From Thalassotalea psychrophila (lineage in GTDB: Bacteria > Pseudomonadota > Gammaproteobacteria > Enterobacterales > Alteromonadaceae), in assembly GCF_031583595.1 (NCBI RefSeq), contig NZ_CP134145.1, positions 682,001-746,000 on the forward strand: 64,000 nucleotides of DNA, written 5' to 3'. The position numbers and the translations under genes are program-made. This document shows, piece by piece, positions 11,103 through 21,623 of this stretch (within the stretch, counting starts at the first letter, position 1; the number at the start of each line of letters is the position of its first letter). Under the pieces are notes generated by a model that saw nothing but the letters and a program-made list of their open reading frames with translations, was not told where the DNA came from and did not search any database.

Positions 11103-12752
11103 TTATTTTTTAGCTTTGATAACTTTATAATAATTAATAAGTTCACGAGTTGAACTATCATGATTGGCTACTAAACTTTCAGCTTTTATTTCATCATAAA
11201 TACGGTTCGCTAAGCCTTTGCCTAATTCAACACCCCATTGATCAAATGAACAAATTTCTAAGATTATACCTTGGCTAAATATTTTATTTTCGTACAAAGC
11301 AATCAAGCTACCTAATGATTTAGGTTCAATTCTATCTAATAAAATAGTGTTGGTAGGACGGTTTCCCTTATGCACCTTATGTGGAGCCACTTTATCTATG
11401 TATTCTTGCGTACGACCTTTAGCTTTTAAATCTTCACGTACTTGTTGTTCATTAACACCGCTCATCAGCGCTTCAGTTTGTGCAAAAAAGTTAGCCATTA
11501 ATGTATCGTGATGGCCTTGTACAGGAGTTACCGATTCAACTGAGCCAATAAAATCAGCGGGTACTACATTATTGCTCTGGTGTAAGTACTGATAAAAAGC
11601 ATGTTGGCCATTAATACCAATTTCGCCCCAAATAGACGGTACAGTAGCGTAGTCTACCTCTTGGCCTTGCCAGTTTACGGACTTACCATTGCTTTCCATC
11701 TCTGCTTGTTGCAAATACGCGGTGAGTTTATGCAGCGGTTGGTCATAAGGTAAAATTGCTTGTGATTGAGAGCCTAAAAATGTGCAATTCCACACACTTA
11801 ATAGTGCCATAATCACTGGCGCGTTTTGCTCTAATGGTGCATTTTTAAAATGCATATCCATTTCATGAGCGCCTTCAAGTAGTTCAATAAACTTGTCAAA
11901 GCCAAGGTCGATTGCAATAGGTAAACCAATTGCTGACCATAAAGAAAAGCGGCCGCCAACCCAATCCCACATATCAAAGATATTTTCTGCTTTAATACCG
12001 AATTCACACGCGTTTACTTTGTTTGAAGAAACAGCGACAAAGTGTTTACCAATGGCCGATTCATCAAACGCTGAAGTAACTAACCATTTCATCGCGGTTT
12101 GGGCATTAGTCATGGTTTCAGTGGTAGTAAAGGTTTTACTTGAAACAATAAATAAAGTATTTTCAGGGTCTAACGGTCTTAATATATCGGCGATTTGAGT
12201 GCCATCAACATTAGATACATAATGCACTCGAACACTATTATCGCTGTAGTGCTTAAGTGCTTCAGTGACCATTTGTGGACCAAGGTTTGAACCACCAACG
12301 CCAATATTCACTACATCTTTAATACGCTTACCTGAATAGCCTTTCCATTGTCCGGTACGTACTTTTTCAGAGAAAATATTAATTTGCTCAAGAGCTTTAT
12401 TTACTTTCTCGGTTAAGTTTTCACCATCAACAATTAACGGTGTACCGGAACGATCCCTTAAAGCCACATGCAAAACACTGCGATCTTCGGTGCTATTAAT
12501 ACGATCGCCTTTGAACATTTTTTCACGCCATTGCTCAAGATCACAATCTCTTGCTAAGGTGAATAAACCGGCCATTGTTTCTTTAGTAATCAGGTTTTTT
12601 GAATAGTCGAACAAAAATGCCGGCAACTTCAAGTTGAAATCATTAAAGCGATAATCACTATTTTGAAACAGATCTTTCATGTGATGTTGTTTCATGCTTA
12701 TCGCATGCTCTTTTAAAAACTTCCAACTAGGTAAATTGGTTCTTGCCGACAT
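11103..12752 (-). CDS. pgi: Glucose-6-phosphate isomerase
   Basis: A 549-residue cytoplasmic enzyme that interconverts glucose-6-phosphate and fructose-6-phosphate. Both family signatures are present: DWVGGRFSLWSAIGLP, and the C-terminal SLIALYENKIFSQGIILEI. The phosphate-binding stretch IGVGGSNLGPQMV and the GQHAFYQYLHQ motif with the catalytic His are intact. Length equals that of the E. coli protein. It starts 11 bases after the tkt stop codon, so the two sugar-phosphate genes are probably cotranscribed, linking glycolysis and the pentose phosphate pathway. A clear terminator follows. Confidence 0.97.
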   Translation of the reverse strand: MSARTNLPSWKFLKEHAISMKQHHMKDLFQNSDYRFNDFNLKLPAFLFDYSKNLITKETMAGLFTLARDCDLEQWREKMFKGDRINSTEDRSVLHVALRDRSGTPLIVDGENLTEKVNKALEQINIFSEKVRTGQWKGYSGKRIKDVVNIGVGGSNLGPQMVTEALKHYSDNSVRVHYVSNVDGTQIADILRPLDPENTLFIVSSKTFTTTETMTNAQTAMKWLVTSAFDESAIGKHFVAVSSNKVNACEFGIKAENIFDMWDWVGGRFSLWSAIGLPIAIDLGFDKFIELLEGAHEMDMHFKNAPLEQNAPVIMALLSVWNCTFLGSQSQAILPYDQPLHKLTAYLQQAEMESNGKSVNWQGQEVDYATVPSIWGEIGINGQHAFYQYLHQSNNVVPADFIGSVESVTPVQGHHDTLMANFFAQTEALMSGVNEQQVREDLKAKGRTQEYIDKVAPHKVHKGNRPTNTILLDRIEPKSLGSLIALYENKIFSQGIILEICSFDQWGVELGKGLANRIYDEIKAESLVANHDSSTRELINYYKVIKAKK

Positions 12753-12763
12753 TTATTGAAGTC

Positions 12764-14770
12764 CTATTTGTTCAAAAGTGATAACGTTGTATTTACTATG
12801 TTGTCGCTAGTAAAGCCAAAGTGTTCAAGTAATACATTACCTGGCGCAGATTCACCGAACGTGTCCATGCCAATTACGGCACCTTTACGGCCAACATATT
12901 TATACCAAAAATCTTTATGAGCCGCTTCTACCGCAACAATATTGTCAACAGAGCCTGGTAATACTGATTCTTGATAATCATCATCTTGAGCATCAAAAAT
13001 ATTGGTACTTGGCATAGAAACAACACGTATCTTATGGCCTTGTTCTGTTAGCTTGTTAGCGGCAGCAATTGTAATAGCCATTTCAGAGCCAGTTGCGATT
13101 AAAATTGCATCCGGTGTGCCAACACAATCTTGTAAGATGTAACCACCTTTAGAAATGTTTTCAACTTGCTCAGGGCTGCGCACTTGATGTGTTAAACCTT
13201 GGCGAGAGAAAACTAATGCAGAAGGAGCATCCTGATTCATGATTGCAGCTTTCCAAGCAACGGCACTTTCAGTGGCATCACATGGGCGCCATGTCGTCAT
13301 ATTAGGCGTTAGGCGTAAATTAGGTACTTGCTCAATTGGTTGATGGGTTGGACCATCTTCACCTTGACCAATTGAATCATGTGTATAAACAAAAATGTTT
13401 TGAATGCCCATAAGCGCAGACATACGAACCGCATTACGTGCATATTCCATAAACATTAAGAAAGTAGCGCCGTAGTTAATGAAGCCATCATGTAATGAGA
13501 TACCATTCATTATGCCACTCATACCAAATTCACGAACACCATAAAATAAGTAGTTACCCGATGCATCGTCGCTACTAATACCTTTTGAACCTGACCACAA
13601 GGTTAAGTTAGAACCGGCTAAATCGGCAGAGCCACCTAATAACTCTGGTAGTAAAGGCGCGAATGCTTCAATCGAATTTTGCGACGCTTTACGTGAGGCA
13701 ATATTCGCCATGCTTGCTTGGCTGGCTTGTATAAATTCATCGGCTTTTTCAGCAAAGTTAGCTGGTAATTCTTTAGTAATTACACGGCGTTCAAATTCAC
13801 TAGCTAGTTCAGGATGTGCATTTTTATATTCAACAAATGCTTCTTCCCATTGAGCTTGGCGATCAACACCTTGTTGTTTTTTATCCCAACCTGCATAAAC
13901 TTCATCAGGAACAACAAATGATTCTTTTTCTTCCCAGTTTAAAAATTCTCGAACTGCGGCGACTTCATCATGACCAAGTGGTGCGCCGTGACAATCGTGG
14001 CTACCTGATTTGTTTGGAGAGCCAAAACCAATTACTGTTTTACAACAAATCATCGTTGGTTTACTTGTTTCAGCTTGTGCTGCTTTTATAGCATTACTAA
14101 TGGCAACTGGATCGTGACCATCTACATCACTAATCACATGCCAGCCGTAGGCTTCAAAACGGGCAGGGGTGTTATCAGTAAACCAACCTTCAACTTTGCC
14201 ATCTATTGAAATACCATTATCATCCCAAAAGGCAATCAACTTGCCTAAGCCTAAAGTACCGGCTAATGAGCTTGCTTCATGAGAGATGCCTTCCATTAAA
14301 CAACCATCGCCTAAAAAGCAATAAGTGAAATGATCGACAATATCATGACCAGGTTTATTGAATTGTGCGGCTAAAGTTTTTTCAGCTATTGCCATTCCGA
14401 CAGCATTTGAAATGCCTGCGCCTAAAGGACCTGTAGTCGTTTCAACACCAGGTGTATAACCGTATTCAGGATGGCCAGGTGTTTTTGAATGTAATTGGCG
14501 GAAGTTTTTAATTTCTTCAATAGGTAATTCATAACCAGATAAATGCAATAAAGAATAGATCAACATAGAGCCATGACCGTTCGATAAAATAAATCGGTCT
14601 CGGTCAGGCCAATTAGGATTTTCTGGATTATGTTTTAAAAAATCATTCCATAACACCTCGGCAATATCTGCCATACCCATTGGTGCCCCAGGATGACCTG
14701 AGTTTGCTTGTTGAACGGCGTCCATAGATAAAACGCGAATAGCGTTAGCTAATTGTTTACGAGTGGTCAT
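12764..14770 (-). CDS. tkt: Transketolase
   Basis: A 668-residue thiamine-diphosphate enzyme moving two-carbon ketol units between sugar phosphates in the non-oxidative pentose phosphate pathway. Visible elements: [18 protein letters not shown] near the N-terminus, the ThDP-binding motif starting [13 protein letters not shown] and ending in DDNGISIDG, the pyrimidine-domain segment [14 protein letters not shown], and [19 protein letters not shown]. Length matches E. coli TktA (about 663). It is the first gene of a tkt-pgi pair. A TATAAT hexamer on the minus strand (14832-14837) lies about 60 bases upstream and may be its -10; the matching -35 is weak. Confidence 0.96.
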   Translation of the reverse strand: MTTRKQLANAIRVLSMDAVQQANSGHPGAPMGMADIAEVLWNDFLKHNPENPNWPDRDRFILSNGHGSMLIYSLLHLSGYELPIEEIKNFRQLHSKTPGHPEYGYTPGVETTTGPLGAGISNAVGMAIAEKTLAAQFNKPGHDIVDHFTYCFLGDGCLMEGISHEASSLAGTLGLGKLIAFWDDNGISIDGKVEGWFTDNTPARFEAYGWHVISDVDGHDPVAISNAIKAAQAETSKPTMICCKTVIGFGSPNKSGSHDCHGAPLGHDEVAAVREFLNWEEKESFVVPDEVYAGWDKKQQGVDRQAQWEEAFVEYKNAHPELASEFERRVITKELPANFAEKADEFIQASQASMANIASRKASQNSIEAFAPLLPELLGGSADLAGSNLTLWSGSKGISSDDASGNYLFYGVREFGMSGIMNGISLHDGFINYGATFLMFMEYARNAVRMSALMGIQNIFVYTHDSIGQGEDGPTHQPIEQVPNLRLTPNMTTWRPCDATESAVAWKAAIMNQDAPSALVFSRQGLTHQVRSPEQVENISKGGYILQDCVGTPDAILIATGSEMAITIAAANKLTEQGHKIRVVSMPSTNIFDAQDDDYQESVLPGSVDNIVAVEAAHKDFWYKYVGRKGAVIGMDTFGESAPGNVLLEHFGFTSDNIVNTTLSLLNK

Positions 14771-15080
14771 GTTTATACCTAATCTTTTTGTATTACTGAA
14801 AAGTGATTTAATTGAGCTTATTATTGTTGTAATTATACATACTTACAATAACTCTTTGATAGGTTTTTGTTATGGCTTAGACAGTAATTAGCGAAAATTA
14901 AAACAAAAAATCCACTTCGCCACAGTTATTCGACATTTTTGTCGTTATTTATCCCCGTTTTAATTTAATTATTGGGATATATTTACCCATAGGTTCCACA
15001 AAGTTCCACATAATAAGCAACTTAGCGCTATCCCTTATTTTTTATAGATCTCTGGCCGCATTTTATTGCCATTTCTTTAC

Positions 15081-15117
15081 TTGACAACCGTTGACTGTTA
15101 TCACTAAACTGTATAGA
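15081..15117 (+). promoter_or_regulatory. Predicted mra (dcw cluster) promoter
   Basis: Two candidate -35 hexamers, TTGACA (15081-15086) and TTGACT (15091-15096), precede possible -10 elements TAAACT (15105-15110, 18-base spacer) and TATAGA (15112-15117, 15-base spacer). Neither pair is ideal. The location directly before the MraZ boxes supports a promoter here. Confidence 0.6.
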
Positions 15118-15118
15118 A

Positions 15119-15143
15119 GTGGGAAAAAGTGGAGAAATGTGGA
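15119..15143 (+). promoter_or_regulatory. MraZ operator (three GTGGN repeats)
   Basis: GTGGG at 15119, GTGGA at 15129 and GTGGA at 15139 are spaced exactly 10 bases apart, one helical turn. MraZ in other bacteria binds direct GTGG/TGGG repeats with 5-base spacers in front of its own gene and regulates the dcw cluster. The match in sequence, spacing and position is good. Confidence 0.85.
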
Positions 15144-15206
15144 TCTTTAGGCTATTGTTTAAAAAATGCACAGCTTAATAACAAGATCCAGATAGAAGCA
15201 AATATT

Positions 15207-15665
15207 ATGTTTAGAGGCGCAAGCAACATAACCTTAGACAGCAAGAATCGTATCACGATACCAACCAAGTATCGTGAGACTTTGTATGCTGATTTCGACG
15301 GTAAAATGATCTGCACTCTGCATACAGAAAATCGTTGCTTACTACTTTACCCTTTGCCCGAATGGGAAGAATTAGAGCTGAAATTAAGCCGTTTATCAGA
15401 CATGAATAAAAGTGAACGAGCCATTAAACGAATTTTACTTGGTAACGCTACCGAATGTGAGCTCGACAAAAATGGTCGTTTATTGTTAAACGGCGTACTT
15501 CGTCAACATGCCAATTTAGACAAGAATGTAATGTTGGTTGGTTTATTTAATAAGTTTGAAATTTGGAATGAAGCTGATTGGCAAACAGAAATGCAAACTG
15601 GCATTGATGATATTCAATCTGGTGCATTGGAATTAACTGAACGATTACAAGATTTTTCATTATAA
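15207..15665 (+). CDS. mraZ: MraZ transcriptional regulator
   Basis: A 152-residue DNA-binding protein with two AbrB-like domains, each with a D-x-K-x-R signature ([10 protein letters not shown] near residue 10, [10 protein letters not shown] near 90). It forms a ring-shaped oligomer and autoregulates the dcw operon in E. coli. The start [11 protein letters not shown] matches the family. The longer frame starting at 15129 would begin inside the operator and adds 26 residues unlike MraZ. It is the first gene of the cluster, with rsmH 8 bases downstream. Confidence 0.96.
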   Translation: MFRGASNITLDSKNRITIPTKYRETLYADFDGKMICTLHTENRCLLLYPLPEWEELELKLSRLSDMNKSERAIKRILLGNATECELDKNGRLLLNGVLRQHANLDKNVMLVGLFNKFEIWNEADWQTEMQTGIDDIQSGALELTERLQDFSL

Positions 15666-15673
15666 GAAAACAT

Positions 15674-16618
15674 ATGACGACAGAATTTTCACACATTTCA
15701 GTTTTATTACAAGAGTCCGTTGATGGTTTAGCTATAAAACCAGACGGTACTTATATTGACTGTACCTTTGGCCGGGGCGGTCATTCAGGTTTGATCCTGA
15801 ACACCTTAGGTGATAATGGCCGATTGATAGCGGTCGACAGGGATCCGTCAGCAATAGAGTCTGCGCAAAGATTTGCTGACGACCCCCGCTTTTCAATAGT
15901 GCATAACGGTTTTTCTAATTTAGCTGATATTGCAAACGACTTAGATATAACCGATAAAGTCGACGGTATTTTATTAGATTTAGGTGTGTCATCGCCGCAA
16001 CTTGATGATGCCAGCCGTGGCTTTAGTTTTATGAAAGACGGTCCTTTAGATATGCGTATGGATACCACTAAAGGTCAAACGGCTAGCGAGTGGTTAATGC
16101 ATGCTGATGTTGAAGATATTACCTGGGTGTTAAGAACTTTCGGTGAAGAAAAGCACGCTTGGCGTATTGCCAATGCCATTGTAGATGCCCGTGAAGAAGA
16201 AGAATTAACTACCACCAGCCAGTTAGCAAAGATTATTAAAGTAGCCGCGCCGCAACGTGAAATTAAAAAACACCCCGCAACTCGCAGTTTTCAAGCTATT
16301 CGTATGTATATCAATTCAGAGCTTGAACAAATTGAAAACGTATTAGTTGCCGCGTTAGATGTATTACAAGAAGGTGGTCGCTTAGTGGTCATTAGTTTTC
16401 ACTCGCTAGAAGACCGATTAGTAAAGCAATTTATGAAAAAGCACAGCACAGGTAAAAAAGTACCTCGTGGTATGCCAATTCCAGAAGTAGAAATTCAAAA
16501 AGGCAAAAAACTTGCCTTGGTAGGTAAAAAGCTTAAACCAAGTAAAACTGAAGTCAGCGATAATGTACGTTCGCGCAGTTCAGTTTTGCGAGTAGCGGTA
16601 CGTTTGGCCAAGGAATAA
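15674..16618 (+). CDS. rsmH: RsmH, 16S rRNA C1402 N4-methyltransferase
   Basis: A 314-residue SAM-dependent methyltransferase (formerly MraW) that methylates N4 of C1402 in 16S rRNA. The SAM site is [14 protein letters not shown] near residue 34. [20 protein letters not shown] and [16 protein letters not shown] are family signatures. It works on the same nucleotide as RsmI, encoded at 2979-3827. It sits at its usual place between mraZ and ftsL. Confidence 0.97.
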   Translation: MTTEFSHISVLLQESVDGLAIKPDGTYIDCTFGRGGHSGLILNTLGDNGRLIAVDRDPSAIESAQRFADDPRFSIVHNGFSNLADIANDLDITDKVDGILLDLGVSSPQLDDASRGFSFMKDGPLDMRMDTTKGQTASEWLMHADVEDITWVLRTFGEEKHAWRIANAIVDAREEEELTTTSQLAKIIKVAAPQREIKKHPATRSFQAIRMYINSELEQIENVLVAALDVLQEGGRLVVISFHSLEDRLVKQFMKKHSTGKKVPRGMPIPEVEIQKGKKLALVGKKLKPSKTEVSDNVRSRSSVLRVAVRLAKE

Positions 16619-16620
16619 AA

Positions 16621-16935
16621 ATGGCGTTGGGTAAATTTGTTTTAACCCAAGAAATTTGGCAAGACATACGTCGATTTGGCGGTACCTATAGCTTAGTGTT
16701 GTTGGTGCTGCTTTCTGCGTTTTCGGTGATCTATTTAACTCATTTAAATAGGCAAACAACGATTGCAGTAGAACGACTTTATACCGAAAGAGATGAGTTA
16801 GATATTGAATGGCGTAACCTGCAATTAGAGCAAAACTCTTTAGCAGAACATAGTGAAATTGAATACAAGGCCGACAAAATGCTGCATATGCATCGGCCGA
16901 AACCAACAAATGAAATAATAATAAAGATACCATGA
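16621..16935 (+). CDS. ftsL: Cell division protein FtsL
   Basis: A 104-residue bitopic protein: short cytoplasmic N-terminus, one membrane segment (about residues 22-40, YSLVLLVLLSAFSVIYLTH), then a periplasmic coiled coil with heptad-like spacing (LYTERDELDIEWRNLQLEQ). FtsL joins FtsB and FtsQ to activate FtsWI at the septum. Sequence conservation in the family is low, so the call relies also on its slot between rsmH and ftsI. AAGGAA precedes the ATG, which is 2 bases after the rsmH stop. Its stop overlaps the ftsI start (ATGA). Confidence 0.93.
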   Translation: MALGKFVLTQEIWQDIRRFGGTYSLVLLVLLSAFSVIYLTHLNRQTTIAVERLYTERDELDIEWRNLQLEQNSLAEHSEIEYKADKMLHMHRPKPTNEIIIKIP

Positions 16936-18695
16936 CGGTTAAAAAAGCTAAACGCAATCAAGATAACTACAAACCGACCACCATCGCGTGGCGGTTTTAT
17001 GTTGTCTTGGGTTTGATTTGTTTAGTGTATACCGGTTTGGTTGCCCGCGCGGCTTACATTCAAGTTATCGAGCCAGGCTCGTTAATTGCAAAAGGCGATA
17101 ATCGCATCCATCGTAACATGCTTAATGATACCCATCGCGGTGCTATTGTTGACCGAAATGGTATTGAACTAGCTATTTCTGTACCTGTGCAAACTATTTA
17201 CGCCGATCCTAAAATTGTGATTGAACAGAACGGTTTAGACATGAACCGTCGCTGGAAAGCGCTTGCCCAAGTACTTAATAAAGATGTAGACAAATTAAAA
17301 TCTCGTATTGGAACTAACCCTAAAAGGCGTTTTGTTTACCTCGCTAGGCAAGTATCGCCATCAATGGCGGGCTATGTACGCGAACTGAAAATACCGGGTA
17401 TTTATTTAAGAAAAGAATCGAAACGTTTTTACCCTGCCGGTGAAATCAGTGCACATTTGGTTGGTTTTACCAATGTTGATGACAAAGGTATTGAAGGTTT
17501 AGAACGTTTATATAACGATCGCTTAACTGGTGAAGCAGGCAAGAAAAAATATATAAAAGATGCGAAAGGCAGAAAAATTGAAATTCTTGAAAATTTGGAC
17601 GCGACTGACCCACAAAATGTCGTATTGTCTATCGACCAAAGAATTCAAGCGTTAGCATATCGTGAGTTAAAATCGGCAGTGAAATCGTTTAAAGCGACTT
17701 CCGGTTCGGTAGTGGTGGTTGATGTTAAAACCGGCGAAATTTTAGCTATGGTGAATGGTCCTTCGTATAACCCAAATAATCGCAAGGGCACCGCTACACA
17801 TCGCTTTCGTAACCGCGCTATAACCGATATTTTTGAACCAGGCTCTACAATGAAACCGTTAACTGTATTAACGGCATTAGAGTTCGGTTCAGCAGAGGCT
17901 GACACAGTAATTAATACGTCTCCAGGTTCAATGCGTATCGGTGGTCGTAGAGTTTCAGATCCACGTAACTATGGCAAATTAACTCTGACCGAAATCCTTA
18001 AAAAATCATCAAACATGGGCACAACAAAGCTGGCTCTTGATGTACCGAAAGACTTCCTATTAGGCAAGTTTTTTGAAATGGGTTTCTCTGAAGATACAGG
18101 TACAGGGCTTGTTGGTGAAAGCTCTGGCATGTTATCTGACCGAAGCCGTTGGTCAAAATTTGAATTGGCAACATTGTCTTGGGGTTACGGTTTAGCGATT
18201 ACGCCTTTGCAGTTAGTTAGATTTTATTCTGCTATAGGCAATGGCGGTATGAAAATGCCATTAACAGTTTTAAAAGACCCTAGCTTTAATGAAGGTGAAC
18301 AAGTACTTGATGCGATAAATACCAAAGCTGTTTTAGAAATGCTTGAAAAAGTAGTCACCGAAGGTGGTGGTAAAAAAGCTAAAGTTGAAGGTTACCGAGT
18401 TGCCGGGAAAACTGGTACCGCGATAAAAGCAGCTGCCGGCGGTGGTTATGGAAATGACTATGTAGGTTTATTTGCCGGGGTTGCGCCAGTATCTGATCCT
18501 CGCCTTGCCATTGTTGTGGTTATCAATGAACCTGGCGGTGATTTGTACCATGGCGGTGAAGTTGCTGCGCCGGTATTCTCAAGAATTATGGCTGGTTCAT
18601 TACAGTATTTAAACATTGCTCCTGATGACGAAACGCAAATTAGTCGTTGGAGTAAGACATTTAGTGATAAACAAAAAGGAGCAAATGATGCTTGA
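16932..18695 (+). CDS. ftsI: FtsI (PBP3), septal peptidoglycan transpeptidase
   Basis: A 587-residue class B penicillin-binding protein. It has one N-terminal membrane anchor (about 22-42), a PBP dimerisation domain with RGAIVDRNG, and a transpeptidase domain. Catalytic motifs are complete: S-x-x-K as STMK with Ser305, SSN at 359-361, and KTGT at 493-496. Length matches E. coli FtsI (588). It cross-links septal peptidoglycan with FtsW. The C-terminus overlaps the murE start by 8 bases. Confidence 0.98.
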   Translation: MTVKKAKRNQDNYKPTTIAWRFYVVLGLICLVYTGLVARAAYIQVIEPGSLIAKGDNRIHRNMLNDTHRGAIVDRNGIELAISVPVQTIYADPKIVIEQNGLDMNRRWKALAQVLNKDVDKLKSRIGTNPKRRFVYLARQVSPSMAGYVRELKIPGIYLRKESKRFYPAGEISAHLVGFTNVDDKGIEGLERLYNDRLTGEAGKKKYIKDAKGRKIEILENLDATDPQNVVLSIDQRIQALAYRELKSAVKSFKATSGSVVVVDVKTGEILAMVNGPSYNPNNRKGTATHRFRNRAITDIFEPGSTMKPLTVLTALEFGSAEADTVINTSPGSMRIGGRRVSDPRNYGKLTLTEILKKSSNMGTTKLALDVPKDFLLGKFFEMGFSEDTGTGLVGESSGMLSDRSRWSKFELATLSWGYGLAITPLQLVRFYSAIGNGGMKMPLTVLKDPSFNEGEQVLDAINTKAVLEMLEKVVTEGGGKKAKVEGYRVAGKTGTAIKAAAGGGYGNDYVGLFAGVAPVSDPRLAIVVVINEPGGDLYHGGEVAAPVFSRIMAGSLQYLNIAPDDETQISRWSKTFSDKQKGANDA

Positions 18696-20229
18696 TTTTT
18701 CAGCTAACCATTTTGCTACTTTTTCAATTGCTAAAGCGTTAGCTGAATTTGATATCACTATTGATAATATCGAAACTAAGCATCTGGTTAATGACTCTAG
18801 GTTTGTTGAACCAGGTGACATTTTTGCGGCAGTAACAGGTACTCTTTCTGCTGGTAACGAGTATATAAATTCAGCAGTAGCAAAAGGCGCCTGTTTAGTA
18901 ATTGCTCAATGTCAGAACAGTAGTGAACACGGCACTTTAAATAGTGTAACCGAGCAGGGCAATACGGCTACAGTTGTTAACTTTTTTGAGTTTGATAAAC
19001 AACTCTCCTTGGTTAGCGCTTACTACTACGATAAGCCGTTTAAAAATATGAGTTTAATTGGTGTTACCGGCACTAATGGTAAAACTAGCTGTTGTCAGTT
19101 GCTCGCACAATTGTTCACAAAAAACAATCATAAATCAGCTATTATTGGCACCTTAGGTGCAGGTACATTAGATAGCTTAGAAAAAATAAATAATACCACC
19201 CCTGGGCCAACTAAATTACAGCAGTTATTAGCGAAATTCAGTTTTAATAAAATTGAAAATGTTGCAATGGAAGTGTCGTCACATGCCTTAAGTCAGAACC
19301 GTGTTGATGCCAATATGGTTGATATTGCAGTGTTCACTAATTTAAGTCGAGATCATCTTGATTACCACGGTGACATGGGCACTTATGCCGATGTAAAAAA
19401 ACGATTGTTTCTAGGCTCAGCAGAGCAGGTGTTGGTATTGAATGTTGATGACCAATACTGTCAGTCATGGCTTGGCGAGTTACCGGATGAAAATCGACAG
19501 GTAATGTATAGCGTTAATGAAGCAAATAAGCACTTATTAGAAAATAATGAGTTTTTATTAGCTACTAACATTGTTTGTCATAACCAAGGCGTCAGCTTTA
19601 AATTAACGTCTAGCTGGGGCAACTGTGAAATAAACAGTGCGCTATTAGGCGAGTTTAATGTTGCCAATTTATTAGCGGCAATGGCGGTATTGTTAGTAAA
19701 AGGTATCGAACTTACCGATATTACTAAATGCACCGAGCATCTTGTGCCAGTAACCGGGCGAATGGAAACATACGGGGCAACAGGAAAAGCGACAGCTGTA
19801 GTTGATTATGCTCATACGCCTGATGGTTTAGAAAAAGCATTAGAATCGGCTAAAGCACATTGTCAGGGCGAACTTTGGTTGGTTTTTGGCTGTGGTGGTG
19901 ACAGAGATAAAGGCAAACGGCCAATGATGGGAAGTATTGCCGAGCAATACGCGGATCATATTGTATTGACTAATGATAACCCTAGAAGTGAAGAGCCGTC
20001 GCAAATTGCTGCTGATATTAAACAGGGCATCAAAGCCATTAACAAAGTAGACGTTATTATTGATAGACAACAAGCGGTTATTTCTGCATTAAGCCGTGCT
20101 AAAGAAAACGACATGGTTCTATGTGCAGGTAAAGGCCATGAAGACTATTTAATTATTGGCGATGAAACTATTGCATACCATGAACGGGAAGTTGTACGCC
20201 AATTCTACCAAGGAAGGGCAAAATCATGA
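18688..20229 (+). CDS. murE: MurE, UDP-MurNAc-tripeptide (meso-DAP) ligase
   Basis: A 513-residue cytoplasmic Mur ligase adding meso-diaminopimelate to UDP-MurNAc-L-Ala-D-Glu. The ATP loop is GVTGTNGKTS. The DNPRSEEP motif is the mark of DAP-specific rather than lysine-specific enzymes. I start it at the second of two adjacent ATGs because GGAG (18678-18681) is then 6 bases away; the first ATG (18685) leaves only 3. A longer frame from 18616 would overlap ftsI by 80 bases and is unlikely. Its stop overlaps the murF start (ATGA). Confidence 0.96.
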   Translation: MLDFSANHFATFSIAKALAEFDITIDNIETKHLVNDSRFVEPGDIFAAVTGTLSAGNEYINSAVAKGACLVIAQCQNSSEHGTLNSVTEQGNTATVVNFFEFDKQLSLVSAYYYDKPFKNMSLIGVTGTNGKTSCCQLLAQLFTKNNHKSAIIGTLGAGTLDSLEKINNTTPGPTKLQQLLAKFSFNKIENVAMEVSSHALSQNRVDANMVDIAVFTNLSRDHLDYHGDMGTYADVKKRLFLGSAEQVLVLNVDDQYCQSWLGELPDENRQVMYSVNEANKHLLENNEFLLATNIVCHNQGVSFKLTSSWGNCEINSALLGEFNVANLLAAMAVLLVKGIELTDITKCTEHLVPVTGRMETYGATGKATAVVDYAHTPDGLEKALESAKAHCQGELWLVFGCGGDRDKGKRPMMGSIAEQYADHIVLTNDNPRSEEPSQIAADIKQGIKAINKVDVIIDRQQAVISALSRAKENDMVLCAGKGHEDYLIIGDETIAYHEREVVRQFYQGRAKS

Positions 20230-21623
20230 TCCCATTATCCTTAACTGAAATAGCTAGCGTAGTTGACGGTAAAATAGTTAATAATCACGATAAAATCATC
20301 GTTGAAAGTGTCTGTTCTGATTCAAGACAATTGCAGCAAGGCGATTTGTTTATCGCCTTAAAAGGTCCTAATTTTGACGGTCATCGTTTTGTTGAGCAAG
20401 CCGCATCTATAGGTTGTGTTGCCGCGTTAGTGGTAGAAAAGCAAGATGTAGCTCTACCACAAATTGTTGTTAGCGATTGTTATAAAGCTCTAGGTGAACT
20501 AGCTGCATATGTAAAAGCCCAAGTTGCACCTAAAACTGTTGCTATAACTGGTAGTAGCGGAAAAACCACTGTAAAAGAAATGGTTGCGGCAATTCTATCT
20601 CGCTTAGGCACGGTACTTGCGACCAATGGGAATTTCAATAATGAAATTGGCGTGCCATTAACTTTATTACGCTTAGAGACGCAACATGAATATGCCGTTA
20701 TCGAACTTGGCGCTAATCATATTGGTGAAATAGCCTATACCACAGGGTTAACTAAACCTGATGTTGCGGTCATTAATAACATTGCCGCTGCCCACTTAGA
20801 AGGCTTTGGCGATTTGTGTGGTGTAGCCCGGGCAAAAGGCGAAATTTTTGAAGGTTTAGGTGAACAAGGCGTTGCTTTGTATAACCAAGATACTCCATAC
20901 GCGCATAAATGGCAGTGGCGTTTAGAAGGCAAAAATGTTCGTAAATTTTCGTGCATTAGCCCAGCTGATGCGTACTGTACTGATATTCGAATGAATACCA
21001 AGGGTTGTACTAGTTTCACCTTAAATACACATAAGGGAAATATCGATATAGAAGTACCAGTGCCAGGTAGACATAATGTTTGTAATGCTGTTGCTGCTGC
21101 TACCGTAGCACTGGAGTTTGGCGCTACGCTTACAGATATAAAACTTGGCTTACGTGATATGGCGCCAGTAAAAGGTCGGTTAAATTTAATCAACTTACCT
21201 GATGATTTCACCCTAATTGACGATACCTATAACGCTAACGTTGAATCGACAAAAGCGGCAGTAGAGTTATTAGCGAGTTACTCTGGAAGAAGTATTTTGG
21301 TCTTGGGTGATATGGCCGAACTTGGTGAAGATGCACGTACTTATCATCAAGAAATAGGTGAGCATGCTTTAGAGCAGCACATCGACAATATTTTAACTTT
21401 AGGTGTACTAAGTCAAAGTACATCTTCTGTATTTGAACAAGATGGTCGACACTTTTCATCGAGAGAATTGTTAGTTGAACATTTAGCAAATTTATTAGCA
21501 CAGGAAGATCAGGCAATTACCGTATTAGTTAAAGGGTCACGTAGTGCCCGCATGGAATTAGTGGTTAAAGACATAAAAGATTGGCGCGAAAAGTCAACGA
21601 AAAATGAGGTTTCACCATGTTAG
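20226..21623 (+). CDS. murF: MurF, D-Ala-D-Ala-adding ligase
   Basis: A 465-residue Mur ligase that adds D-Ala-D-Ala to UDP-MurNAc-tripeptide to finish the pentapeptide. The P-loop [14 protein letters not shown] lies near residue 107. [17 protein letters not shown] and the C-terminal [15 protein letters not shown] stretch are family signatures. A strong GGAAGGG signal precedes the start. The last 7 bases overlap mraY. Confidence 0.97.
   Translation: MIPLSLTEIASVVDGKIVNNHDKIIVESVCSDSRQLQQGDLFIALKGPNFDGHRFVEQAASIGCVAALVVEKQDVALPQIVVSDCYKALGELAAYVKAQVAPKTVAITGSSGKTTVKEMVAAILSRLGTVLATNGNFNNEIGVPLTLLRLETQHEYAVIELGANHIGEIAYTTGLTKPDVAVINNIAAAHLEGFGDLCGVARAKGEIFEGLGEQGVALYNQDTPYAHKWQWRLEGKNVRKFSCISPADAYCTDIRMNTKGCTSFTLNTHKGNIDIEVPVPGRHNVCNAVAAATVALEFGATLTDIKLGLRDMAPVKGRLNLINLPDDFTLIDDTYNANVESTKAAVELLASYSGRSILVLGDMAELGEDARTYHQEIGEHALEQHIDNILTLGVLSQSTSSVFEQDGRHFSSRELLVEHLANLLAQEDQAITVLVKGSRSARMELVVKDIKDWREKSTKNEVSPC

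Larger units (their letters stand above)
14771..15206. other. Divergent intergenic region tkt / mraZ
   Basis: A 436-base region without a gene. The left part carries the presumed tkt promoter (minus strand, -10 TATAAT at 14832-14837). The centre is AT-rich with no obvious element. The right end holds the mra promoter and the MraZ operator, listed separately. An in-frame ATG-like start at 15129 upstream of mraZ falls inside the operator and is not used. Confidence 0.7.
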